Origin: Neolewinella antarctica
GTDB taxonomy: Bacteria > Bacteroidota > Bacteroidia > Chitinophagales > Saprospiraceae
DNA: 64,000 nucleotides
Assembly (NCBI RefSeq): GCF_011927835.1
Contig: NZ_JAATJH010000002.1
Location: 823,915 to 887,914 of the forward strand
Direction: 5' to 3'
This document shows, one piece after another, positions 1-8,384 of the stretch. Numbering within the stretch: the stretch's first letter is position 1; every line of letters begins with the position of its first letter. Below the pieces are notes generated by a model that saw nothing but the letters and a program-made list of their open reading frames with translations, was not told the origin of the DNA and did no database searches. Position numbers and translations under genes: made by a program.

Positions 1-22
1 ATGGCGTCCGTGCCAAATTTTA

Positions 23-484
23 CTACCGCTGCGGGTTAAATAGCATCGCGCGGTGGGGTATACCGTCTTCATCGTACTCGTCGCCAACCCCAACGAAACC
101 AACGGAGTTGTAGTAGGCTTGCAGGTGGGCCTGGGCACTGATCTTGATGGGTTGACCGCCCCAGAGCCGTTGGAGGGATGCGATGGACTCCAGCATTAGC
201 GGCCTGCCGATGCCTTTGCCCCTGGCGAATGGTGCGGTAATCACCCGCCCGATGCTTGCGTAATCAGCGTAAGAGATTCCTTTTGGAACCAAGCGGGTGT
301 AGGCGGCTAAGCGATCATCGTCCGTAGTGCCCAGGAGGTGATGGGAGTTTTGGTCTTTGTCATCTAAATCCTGGTAGGGGCAACTCTGTTCCACAACGAA
401 TACTTCGGCACGCAAGCGGAGTAAAGCGTAGAGTTGGCGGTTGGTTAAATCAGCGTAGGCAACCGTACGGTAATTGATCTTCAT
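23..484 (-). CDS. elaA: ElaA-like GNAT N-acetyltransferase
   Basis: A 153-residue protein, the same length as E. coli ElaA, and predicted to be a cytoplasmic GNAT-fold acyl-CoA-dependent N-acetyltransferase; the physiological substrate of this family is not settled. The N-terminal stretch LRAEVFVVEQSCPYQDLDDKD is the ElaA family signature, and the acetyl-CoA loop is seen as RGKGIGRPLM near residues 88-97. A late YYNSVGF motif gives the usual GNAT C-terminal Tyr/Phe region. The ORF is complete, with a TAG stop at 23-25. The ATG at 484 is favoured because a perfect TAnnTTTG box sits just upstream, which would make the mRNA almost leaderless. Both flanks are unrelated, so it is probably monocistronic. 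Confidence 0.85.
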   Translation of the reverse strand: MKINYRTVAYADLTNRQLYALLRLRAEVFVVEQSCPYQDLDDKDQNSHHLLGTTDDDRLAAYTRLVPKGISYADYASIGRVITAPFARGKGIGRPLMLESIASLQRLWGGQPIKISAQAHLQAYYNSVGFVGVGDEYDEDGIPHRAMLFNPQR

Positions 485-489
485 CGGCG

Positions 490-497
490 CAAAGTTA
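490..497 (-). promoter_or_regulatory. Bacteroidota -7 box upstream of elaA-like gene
   Basis: TAACTTTG on the minus strand matches the TAnnTTTG -7 consensus fully. It ends 5 nt before the ATG, so transcription would begin at or next to the start codon. No clear -33 TTTG was found. Confidence 0.45.
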
Positions 498-546
498 GCT
501 CACCGATTGCGGTCGCTGGCAGTTCGTGAGCGGGTGGATTCTACAC

Positions 547-585
547 AAACAACCCGGCCCCGGCGAAGCCGGGACCGGATTGTTT
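547..585 (-). terminator. Hairpin terminator downstream of the sugar transferase
   Basis: Two 18-nt arms, 547-564 and 568-585, pair at 16 of 18 positions around a 3-nt loop. On the minus strand the stem is followed by T-rich sequence (TTGTTTGTG). It lies between the sugar transferase gene and the downstream elaA-like gene. Confidence 0.6.
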
Positions 586-689
586 AATTCACCAGTGGAT
601 GACGAGTAAAGTTTTAACTATTTCACTCAGGCATTAGCCCGTGTGGGAAATACCACTGGTGGGAGGCGGGAGCGAAATACCGAGCACCC

Positions 690-1454
690 TTAGAGTGCGT
701 TCTCCTCTTCACCCATTACGTTTGCTACCGTCTTAAGAATGCACTTGCAGTCTAGAAAGAAGTTCCAATCGCGGAGGTACTGGAGATCATAATCAACACG
801 GCGCTCCATTTTCCACAGTTCTTCCGTGGGCCCACGGAAGCCTTTGATTTGCGCCAAACCGGTTACGCCAGGTTTAATGTCGTGGCGCTGTAAGTAATTC
901 TCGATGCGTGAACTGTAGTAAGTAGTGTGCGCGACCATGTGGGGCCGGGGGCCGACGACGGACATTTCACCCATGAAGACGTTGATGAACTGGGGGAACT
1001 CATCCAGGCTCGAGCTGCGCAGAAAAGCACCGATCTTGGTAATTCTACTGTCGCCCGACGTTGCCTGAACGGTGTCGCTAAGTTTGTTGACGCGCATGGT
1101 GCGGAACTTCCACATGCTGAAGGTCTTATTCTTGTGGCCCGTGCGCTTCTGGCGGTAGAAGATTGGCCCCGGGCTGTCGCGCTTGATCAGAAAGCCGATG
1201 ACGAGCAGCATAACGGGGAAAATGAATAACAGCACGGAGGCACTGAAGAGAACGTCGAAGACTCGCTTCAGGGTAGCCAGAGTGGGGTCATCGAGTGGGA
1301 TGTCCTGCTCGTCATGAGCGGGTTCGGTCGTGGGGAAGAGAGGTAGCTTAAAGGTTTCAACCTGCGCCCGAAGCGGTTGCGGGTATAACTCCTTAAAGTC
1401 ATTTGACTGCTGATGAGTCAGGGTACCGGGAAAATGAAGTAGTGAAAAAATCAT
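690..1454 (-). CDS. Monotopic phosphoglycosyl transferase (bacterial sugar transferase)
   Basis: A 254-residue member of the WcaJ/PglC sugar transferase family, which moves a sugar-1-phosphate from a UDP-sugar to undecaprenyl phosphate and starts exopolysaccharide or O-chain synthesis. One hydrophobic re-entrant helix (about residues 70-90, VLLFIFPVMLLVIGFL) precedes the catalytic domain, whose signatures are visible: KFRTMR, the SLDEFPQFINVFMGEMSVVGPRP block with the Asp-Glu dyad, and PGVTGLAQIKG. The polytopic N-terminal half of WcaJ-type enzymes is absent; instead there is a polar extension of about 60 residues with no recognised domain. No glycosyltransferase cluster is adjacent, so this is an orphan initiating enzyme. 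The acceptor sugar cannot be read from sequence. Confidence 0.88.
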   Translation of the reverse strand: MIFSLLHFPGTLTHQQSNDFKELYPQPLRAQVETFKLPLFPTTEPAHDEQDIPLDDPTLATLKRVFDVLFSASVLLFIFPVMLLVIGFLIKRDSPGPIFYRQKRTGHKNKTFSMWKFRTMRVNKLSDTVQATSGDSRITKIGAFLRSSSLDEFPQFINVFMGEMSVVGPRPHMVAHTTYYSSRIENYLQRHDIKPGVTGLAQIKGFRGPTEELWKMERRVDYDLQYLRDWNFFLDCKCILKTVANVMGEEENAL

Positions 1455-2208
1455 GTTGTATGTGTTGTTGCTAAGAAAGAAGTAAAGGTCTTCGACTTGC
1501 TAGCTACACCACGAACGGAACAAAGGATATCAGATCGAATCTTAGCTCACGCAGGAGCAGAAGGTGAGATGCGACGGAATAAGCGACTTTTTAAAAGCGT
1601 GCCTAATACAAAACGGTCCTGAAGAGGTCGCCGCAGTCAAAGAGTATTGATTGTAGCGGATGCGCTCCATCGAGATGCCGACTTAAGGTATTAAGTCAAA
1701 CTAACGGAAGCACGATCAAGAGTAGTAAGTACTAGTGTACGGCTATTTCAGTAGCCAAGTGTTTGTGTTGTTCTAGTGTAAATTAGGAAGGACGAAAAAT
1801 GGTTTCAAAAGAACGGACTCCATATAGTCCGCATTGACAGTATACTTATTAACTCAATAAATACAGTCGCAATGTACTCTGAGCTGAGCCAATGAACCAA
1901 ATTTATAGGTTGATAATTCTACATATGAACGTTTGAGGGGCGTTATCTGCCAAAATTTAACGTTTCGGTGCGTTGCGGGCGCGGATTATTTGCCAAAATC
2001 AGCCTCCCCTCGTGGAGTTAGGGGCTGATCAGAAACTCGTAGTAGCGAGCAATAAGGCGCATTTAGACCTAATTTACTTATCTAGAGTAGCCTCGCTTTT
2101 CGCCGCAGCGGCCACAAAACAGTGGACGGTTGCTGAAGTAAACGAGGGCTTGGAAATGCGCCAAAATGTTTATATTTGTGACCTCATAACAGCAGATTAA
2201 AACAAAAC
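1455..2208. other. Intergenic region, largely without recognised features
   Basis: A 754-bp gap between the divergent sugar transferase and radA. It is clearly more AT-rich than its flanks from about 1690 to 1960. A 75-codon ORF (1973-2200) overlaps the radA promoter and has no family signature, so I do not call it. Apart from that promoter near 2150-2178 I see no tRNA, repeat or hairpin. The region may carry long 5' control sequence for the polysaccharide gene. Confidence 0.5.
2150..2178 (+). promoter_or_regulatory. Predicted radA promoter (-33 TTG / -7 TATATTTG)
   Basis: A full TAnnTTTG match (2171-2178) is preceded by TTG at 2150-2152 with an 18-nt spacer. The predicted start near 2184 leaves a leader of about 25 nt before the radA ATG at 2209. 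Confidence 0.55.
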
Positions 2209-3630
2209 ATGGCTAAAACTAAAACCGCCTACTTCTGCCGCAGCTGCGGTGCCGAATCGCCCAAGTGGATGGGCCAGTGCCCGAGTTGCCGCGAGTGGAA
2301 TACGTTGATCGAGGAAAAAGTCGTCAAGTCCAAAAACGAACGCCTCAACGATAAACCGGACTGGCGCGACGTCGGCGACGGGGCTGCCTCCCGGGCGAGT
2401 GGCGATGGCATTGGCCCCATGGGAAAAGGTCCCAAACCGGTTGCCCTCAGTGAAGTCGTGGCCGGGGAGGTAGACCGTTTGATCGCCCCCGACCGCGAAT
2501 TGAACCGTGTCCTGGGCGGCGGTATCGTGCCCGGCTCCATCGTCCTCTTTGGTGGTCAACCCGGGATCGGCAAGTCGACCCTCCTGTTACAGCTAGCCCT
2601 GCGCCTCGGTAAAAAAGTGCTCTACTGCTCCGGTGAAGAAAGTGAGGAGCAAATCAAGATGCGCGCCGATCGGCTCGGTGGCGACATGACTAACTGCTAC
2701 CTGATCACGGAAACGAACACTCACAAACTCCTTAAACACGCCGCGGCCATCAAGCCCGACCTGTTCATCGTCGATTCCATCCAGACCCTCGCTAGCCCCC
2801 ACGTGGATAGCATGGCCGGTACGGTCAGCCAGGTTCGGGAGTGCTCCCACGAGCTCCAGCGGTTTTCCAAAGAATCCGGCATTCCCGTTTTTCTGATTGG
2901 CCACATTACTAAAGAAGGCTCCATTGCCGGCCCCAAACTGCTGGAACACATTGTGGACGCCGTCCTCCAGTTCGAAGGCGACCGCAACTACACCTACCGC
3001 ATCTTACGAACCCTGAAAAACCGTTTCGGTAGCACGGACGAATTGGGCATCTACCAAATGGAAGCGACCGGTCTTCGGGAAGTCTCCAACCCTAGCGAAT
3101 TACTCCTCTCCGAACGCGACGAAGATCTGAGTGGCTCGGCCGTCTGCGCGACGTTAGAGGGTATGCGGCCGATGCTCATCGAAGTACAAGCCTTGGTCTC
3201 AACCGCCGTTTACGGCTCACCCCAGCGAACCTCGACCGGCTACGACCCCAAGCGCCTGAACATGCTACTGGCCGTTTTAGAAAAAAGGGCGGGTCTGCCA
3301 CTCGGTAACCAGGATGTGTTCCTGAACATCGCCGGTGGCCTCAAGGTGGATGACCCAGCGATCGATTTGGCCATCATTGCCTCCCTGCTTAGCTCTGCGA
3401 TGGACGTGACGATTTCACCGGAAGTCGCGTTCGCCGGGGAAGTGGGTCTCTCCGGGGAAATCCGGGCGGTGACGCGCATCGAGCAACGCATTCAGGAGGC
3501 AGATCGCTTAGGCTTCCGCTCCATCTACGTCAGTAAGTACAACGTAAAGGGCCTCGACCCGGATCGGCACAGCATCAAGATCGTTACGATCAGCACGGTG
3601 CGGGAATTGTACGATGACTTGTTTGCGTGA
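2209..3630 (+). CDS. radA: DNA repair protein RadA/Sms
   Basis: RadA is a RecA-like hexameric ATPase that promotes branch migration and processing of recombination intermediates. The 473-residue product has the complete family architecture: an N-terminal zinc finger with four cysteines (C10, C13, C24, C27), a Walker A box GGQPGIGKST at about 115-124, the RadA-specific KNRFG motif at about 270-274, and a C-terminal Lon-protease-like fold (from about 350, including FAGEVGLSGEIRAVTRIEQR). The ATG lies 30 nt downstream of a good -7 box. The gene stands alone and ends in a heptamer inverted-repeat region shared with the convergent aldo/keto reductase gene. Nothing is missing. Confidence 0.97.
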   Translation: MAKTKTAYFCRSCGAESPKWMGQCPSCREWNTLIEEKVVKSKNERLNDKPDWRDVGDGAASRASGDGIGPMGKGPKPVALSEVVAGEVDRLIAPDRELNRVLGGGIVPGSIVLFGGQPGIGKSTLLLQLALRLGKKVLYCSGEESEEQIKMRADRLGGDMTNCYLITETNTHKLLKHAAAIKPDLFIVDSIQTLASPHVDSMAGTVSQVRECSHELQRFSKESGIPVFLIGHITKEGSIAGPKLLEHIVDAVLQFEGDRNYTYRILRTLKNRFGSTDELGIYQMEATGLREVSNPSELLLSERDEDLSGSAVCATLEGMRPMLIEVQALVSTAVYGSPQRTSTGYDPKRLNMLLAVLEKRAGLPLGNQDVFLNIAGGLKVDDPAIDLAIIASLLSSAMDVTISPEVAFAGEVGLSGEIRAVTRIEQRIQEADRLGFRSIYVSKYNVKGLDPDRHSIKIVTISTVRELYDDLFA

Positions 3631-3631
3631 A

Positions 3632-3762
<131 letters not shown>

Positions 3763-4806
3763 CTAAACCGCCGGATCAGGATACCGCCCCTGCACCCCCT
3801 CAAGTTCCTCCATCACCTCCTCCGACAACCGCACGTCAATACTTTCCACATTCTCCCGCAGTTGCGCCATACTCGTCGCACCGATAATCGTGCTCTGGGT
3901 AAAATCCCGGTCGTTGACGAAGGCTAGGGCCATCTGCGTCAGGTTCAAACCGTGCTTCTTGGCAATCGCCGCGTATTCCTCGGTGGCGTGGAGAGAATTG
4001 TCGCCATTGTAGCGGCTAAACTGAGGAAACTGGTGTAGGCGCGCATCCTCGCGTTCCGTCTTGTTGAGGTACTTGCCCGTCAGGCGGCCCATGCCCAGGG
4101 GAGAGTAGGGGAAGCCGGCGATGTTCTCGCGTAGGCACACTTCGGATAGACCGACTTCGAACCCTCGGCTCAACAGGCTGTAAGGATTTTGGATGCTGAC
4201 CGGGCGGGGCAGGCCGTGCACGTCGGCGAGGTGGAGTAAACGCATCACACCCCATGGCGTCTCGTTGCTCAGGCCCCAGTGCTTGATCTTGCCGGCTTTA
4301 ATTAGCTCGGCCATTGTTTCGAGAATCTCCAGGAAGTCATCTTCCCACCGGTCGTTTTTGATGCTCTGGACGCCACGTTTGCCGAAAAAGTTGGCGCTGC
4401 GGGCGGGCCAGTGGAGTTGGTAGAGATCTAAGTAATTGGTCTGCAGCCGATCGAGATTTAGCTTGATGGCGTCGTTGATTTGGCGTCGGCTAAAGCCAAG
4501 GTCGCCACCCCGGATGTGCCGCGCCATCTTACCGGGGCCAGCGATTTTGGTGGCCAGGAAGATCCGGTCGCGCATCCCCGTTTTTTGGAGCCATTGCCCG
4601 ACGATCCGTTCCGTCGACCCTTGCGTTTCCGCGCGGCTCGGTACGCTGTATAATTCCGCCGTGTCGAAAGCATTGATGCCGGCTTCAATGGCGTAATCCA
4701 TCTGCTCGTAACCCTCTTCGGCGGTGTTTTGCTCCCCCCACGTCATGGTGCCGAGGGTAATTTTAGAGATGTTGTAGCCGGTGGTACCGAATTGATTATA
4801 GCGCAT
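3763..4806 (-). CDS. Tas-like aldo/keto reductase
   Basis: An NADPH-dependent aldo/keto reductase of the Tas subfamily, 347 residues from the chosen ATG against 346 for E. coli Tas. The N-terminus MRYNQFGTTGYNISKITLG and the following TMTWGEQN and DTAELYSVP (catalytic Asp/Tyr region) align well with Tas; the lysine of ATKIAGPGK and the histidine of LDLYQLHWP complete the catalytic tetrad. A longer frame begins 9 codons upstream (4833), but the family alignment starts at 4806. Substrate unknown; members reduce aldehydes and ketones. It lies alone, convergent with radA. Its stop codon abuts the heptamer array. Confidence 0.9.
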   Translation of the reverse strand: MRYNQFGTTGYNISKITLGTMTWGEQNTAEEGYEQMDYAIEAGINAFDTAELYSVPSRAETQGSTERIVGQWLQKTGMRDRIFLATKIAGPGKMARHIRGGDLGFSRRQINDAIKLNLDRLQTNYLDLYQLHWPARSANFFGKRGVQSIKNDRWEDDFLEILETMAELIKAGKIKHWGLSNETPWGVMRLLHLADVHGLPRPVSIQNPYSLLSRGFEVGLSEVCLRENIAGFPYSPLGMGRLTGKYLNKTEREDARLHQFPQFSRYNGDNSLHATEEYAAIAKKHGLNLTQMALAFVNDRDFTQSTIIGATSMAQLRENVESIDVRLSEEVMEELEGVQGRYPDPAV

Positions 4807-5194
4807 GGTTGAAGTAATCATTCCCCGGATCAATTGTTTGGTCGAGGGGGCGTCCCGACTTAGTCGGGACGGGTGCCGGGTTGACGGGGGCAGCTACTAA
4901 CGAGCCAAATATGGTGACTAATTACGGTAAAACAGGTTGCTGAATTATGATACGTGTATCAGAATAAAGAAGATGTGTAACTGCATAGTGCTTTCGGCAA
5001 GGCGTATAATATTCTATTCGCAGGTCGTATATAAAATTTTGTTCTGAGCCAACGGAAAAAAGAAAGTGTTAATTTCATGGGGCAATCGGTTGCAGTCGTG
5101 CTTACTTTGGCCAGCAGCAAGCCTCCGTCGACGACTCCTTTTGGTAGCTAAATTGGTTTCTTGCCCTTACACCATTGTACAAAATCCCGCGGAT
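4807..5194. other. Intergenic region upstream of the beta-glucan locus
   Basis: A 388-bp gap between the divergent aldo/keto reductase and the first glucan gene. It holds one palindrome-split copy of the dispersed element (4849-4876). A TATAAT at 5002-5007 and a near-match to the -7 box ending at 5041 are possible promoters for the locus, but neither has a convincing upstream element. No regulator gene is present. Confidence 0.45.
4849..4876 (-). repeat. Dispersed element, split form
   Basis: On the minus strand: GCACCCG, then the palindrome TCCCGACTAAGTCGGGA, then CGCC. This is the dispersed consensus interrupted at its centre. Confidence 0.65.
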
Positions 5195-8100
5195 ATGCCC
5201 AGAAGCAACTACTTAATTATCATAGGTCTCTTGTTCCCATTCCTGCTTGCTGGTCAGTCCAACGACGTCCGGGTTCGCAACGATGGCGGTTCCTTCACGC
5301 TCACGGTCGACGGTAAGGAGATGATGATCAACGGAATGAACTGGGATTACTTTCCCATCGGCACCAATTTCAATTACAGCCTCTGGAACCAGCCGGACGA
5401 TATCGTCCGCGCCGCGCTCGACGACGAGATGGGCTTACTGAGCAATATGGGCGTGAACACCATTCGCGTCTACACCGGCATCCCCGCCAAGTGGATTACC
5501 TACATCTACGAGCGCCACGGCATCTACACCATGCTGAACCACTCCTTCGGCCGCTACGGCCTGACGATCAACGGCGGTTGGGTCGCCAATACCGAGTACT
5601 CCGACCCGGCAACCCAGGAATTCCTGATGGCCGAAGTGATCGAGATGGTCTCTCAGTACCGGAACACGCCCGGGCTGTTACTATATCTACTAGGAAACGA
5701 AAACAACTACGGCCTCTTCTGGGGAGGTGCCGAGACCGAAGACATACCCATCGAGGACCGCAAATCGACGGAGCGCGCGCAGGCGATGTACGAGTTGATG
5801 AACGAAGCCACCGTAAAGATGAAGTCGCTGGACGACACCCACCCGGTAGCCATCTGTAACGGTGATCTTTTGTTCCTCGAACTGATTGTAGCGGCCTGTA
5901 AGGACGTCGACATCCTGGGTACGAACATGTACCGGGGGGCTTCTTTCGGCGATGCCTTCCAGAAGGTGAAAGACGACTTCAACAAGCCAATCCTATTTAC
6001 CGAGTTTGGTGCCGATGCATTCAACGCGCTGTCTAACCAGGAAGACCAGAAGAGCCAGGCCTATTACATGGTCAACAACTGGAAAGAGATTTACGCTAAC
6101 GCGGCCGGAGTGGGCGGCGCGGAAAATTCCCTGGGCGGATTTACCTTCCAGTTTAGCGACGGTTGGTGGAAGTTCGGGCAAACGGATTTTCTCGACGTAC
6201 ACAACAATAACGCTTCCTGGTCCAACGGCGGGTACACCTTCGACCACGAAGAAGGGGAGAATAACATGAACGAGGAATGGTTCGGTATTGCCGCTAAGGG
6301 GCCGACGAACGAGCGGGGTCTCTACCAGCTTTACCCACGGGCTGCTTACTACGCCCTCCAGAGCGCGCACAGCTTCGATCCTTACGGCGACGACGCTTCC
6401 GAGGAAAACCTCAACACCTACTTCTCCACCATCAACCTCCAGGATGCCGTACTCAAAGCACGGGGCGACAAGGCCGCCATGGAGCAGCAGCGCACTGGAA
6501 AAATTCAGGTTAGCCGACTCTCCGCTGAGTTTACCACTTTCAATACCGGCGGAAAATTAATCGCTACACCCAGGGATGCCGACCCGGATCTGGTCCGCTT
6601 TCCCGACGAATTAGGCTTCGACCACATGCAGTCCTTCTACGTGGGGCTCAAGGCCCAGCCAACGGCTAATCTTTCGGCGGAAGTACAGTTCAACATCCTG
6701 GGCAACGTAGCCGAAAACCCCATCAACGAAGTATTCTACGAGAACCGGGGCCGCGGCGTCAACATCAACACCGTTACCAATGGCCCGCAGGATCTCAATG
6801 ACATCAACCGTCTGGCCGTCTACCGCACGGAAATCAACTGGACGGGCGATCAGTTCGACCTACGTGGTTTCTACCGGACGGGCCACTACCACTGGGGCTA
6901 CGAAGGCGATTTGTTCGGTCTCTACCCGGAAGCGAACTACGGTCCTAACATCGATATCTACAACGGTAATGCACCATTGGGCGTCGAGATCGACGGCAAG
7001 AAGATGTTCAAAGGACTTAATATCGCCGTAGGTCCGGAACTCTGGTGGGGAGCGAATCCTGCTTTTTTGGTCCGCTACGGGCGTGAATTCGGAAAAGTGA
7101 AACTGACGGGTATTTTCCACGAGGACCTCGAACAACGGGGCGCTACGGAAAGCTCGTTCGCCATCCCGATGCCTAAAACGCGCCGCGCGACATTAGTAGG
7201 CGAGACCACGATCGGTGGCCTGGGCATTGAAGCTGGGGCTATGTGGGGCGGAAAGCCTTTGGAAGATCGTATTTTTCAAGTTTACCGGCCTGACGTCGAT
7301 GGTTCCAAAGCTTTCCAGGACAAGATCGACGGTAGTGACATGTGGGGTGGTAAAATGAAAGTGACCTACTCCAAAGGCCCCGTCAACTGGTACGCACAGG
7401 CCGCCGCCATGGGGCTCGTCGCTAACGGCGGTGCGGACTACACGACCACCTTTACCGGTTGGCGACTCAGGGGTAACTCCGTCGGTAATCAGTACAGTGT
7501 GCTCAGTGGATTCACTTTTTTGATGGGCGACTTGACCATCGCACCCAACTTCATGTGGCAGCAACCCATCGAAGGCCCGATCCCCGACGACGTCGCGGCT
7601 CCGGGGCGCCCACGAAACATCTTCGACGATCCGTTTTCCGTGCGCGATAACCGGGAAACGGTTGCGGGGGAGATTTTATTCACCTACGACCCGACCCCCG
7701 CCACCTGGATGTACGCCTGGGACAGCGACCGGGCGGAAGACGCCAAATTTGCGGCCAGCGCGGGTTTCGTGTTCCGCCACCTGCCCACTACGCAGGACGC
7801 CGCCATCGGTATTCTGCCGGACGGCCGGACGACTTTCCCCTTCCCCGGTGCCGCGCCGGCCGAAGACCTCTGGGAAGCTCACGCTCGCATCGTTTCCAAG
7901 ATTACCCCCGAGTGGGGCATCATTGCTAACCTATATACTGGTACCGCCCAGGCGAACGGTTCCGACCCCCGTAAGATCGAGCGGTCCGGATTTGACGTCC
8001 GCATGCTTTATAAGCAAGTGAAGTTGACGGCCATGTACAAGAATAACGACTGGGGCCCTTATGACTACCACCGGGATTTCAACCTCACCTTCCCCCACCA

Positions 8101-8332
8101 ACTGATGCTGGACTTGTCCACTACCCTCGGCACGCCAAAATGGTTTGAGCTACCCGCTACGCAGATCGGTGTTCGTGGTACCTACCGAACCATGAACCAA
8201 TTCTCCCCCCGGTACTGTCCGTCCCGCTCGCTCGAAGCGGGTGAGTTCGTCTGTGACCCGATGGCCGTTGGCTTCGACGACGGTAACGAGTGGGAGATTC
8301 GTACCTACCTCCACGTTAATATTTTTCAGTAA
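5195..8332 (+). CDS. Clan GH-A glycosidase fused to an outer-membrane beta-barrel
   Basis: A 1045-residue exported protein with two parts. Residues 1-20 (MPRSNYLIIIGLLFPFLLAG) are a signal peptide. About 25-430 is a TIM-barrel glycosidase of clan GH-A: LGNENN gives a putative acid/base E169, LFTEFG a putative nucleophile E270, and GVNTIRVY and GTNMYRG are further barrel motifs; the layout recalls GH2 C-terminal barrels and GH72 beta-1,3-glucanosyltransferases. From about 480 to the end, short amphipathic strands alternate with polar turns, rich in Tyr, Trp and Gly, finishing YLHVNIF-Gln, as in outer-membrane porins. I infer a surface or periplasmic enzyme tethered to its own channel. The ATG at 5195 is chosen because it begins the signal peptide; an upstream in-frame ATG (5066) adds an unlikely 43-residue leader. 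It is first in the beta-glucan locus, which lacks SusC/SusD. The specific activity is unknown. Confidence 0.75.
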   Translation: MPRSNYLIIIGLLFPFLLAGQSNDVRVRNDGGSFTLTVDGKEMMINGMNWDYFPIGTNFNYSLWNQPDDIVRAALDDEMGLLSNMGVNTIRVYTGIPAKWITYIYERHGIYTMLNHSFGRYGLTINGGWVANTEYSDPATQEFLMAEVIEMVSQYRNTPGLLLYLLGNENNYGLFWGGAETEDIPIEDRKSTERAQAMYELMNEATVKMKSLDDTHPVAICNGDLLFLELIVAACKDVDILGTNMYRGASFGDAFQKVKDDFNKPILFTEFGADAFNALSNQEDQKSQAYYMVNNWKEIYANAAGVGGAENSLGGFTFQFSDGWWKFGQTDFLDVHNNNASWSNGGYTFDHEEGENNMNEEWFGIAAKGPTNERGLYQLYPRAAYYALQSAHSFDPYGDDASEENLNTYFSTINLQDAVLKARGDKAAMEQQRTGKIQVSRLSAEFTTFNTGGKLIATPRDADPDLVRFPDELGFDHMQSFYVGLKAQPTANLSAEVQFNILGNVAENPINEVFYENRGRGVNINTVTNGPQDLNDINRLAVYRTEINWTGDQFDLRGFYRTGHYHWGYEGDLFGLYPEANYGPNIDIYNGNAPLGVEIDGKKMFKGLNIAVGPELWWGANPAFLVRYGREFGKVKLTGIFHEDLEQRGATESSFAIPMPKTRRATLVGETTIGGLGIEAGAMWGGKPLEDRIFQVYRPDVDGSKAFQDKIDGSDMWGGKMKVTYSKGPVNWYAQAAAMGLVANGGADYTTTFTGWRLRGNSVGNQYSVLSGFTFLMGDLTIAPNFMWQQPIEGPIPDDVAAPGRPRNIFDDPFSVRDNRETVAGEILFTYDPTPATWMYAWDSDRAEDAKFAASAGFVFRHLPTTQDAAIGILPDGRTTFPFPGAAPAEDLWEAHARIVSKITPEWGIIANLYTGTAQANGSDPRKIERSGFDVRMLYKQVKLTAMYKNNDWGPYDYHRDFNLTFPHQLMLDLSTTLGTPKWFELPATQIGVRGTYRTMNQFSPRYCPSRSLEAGEFVCDPMAVGFDDGNEWEIRTYLHVNIFQ

Positions 8333-8384
8333 GCCTTCCCGTCAGCGCTCCCGTAGCGGGTGGCTCGACCAAACGTAACTATCC

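Noticed and set aside
1973..2200. A 75-codon ORF before radA
   Set aside because: It overlaps the best promoter of the region, and the sequence has no recognisable pattern.
5066..5194. N-terminal extension of the GH-barrel protein
   Set aside because: The signal peptide begins at ATG 5195; the 43 upstream residues would bury it.
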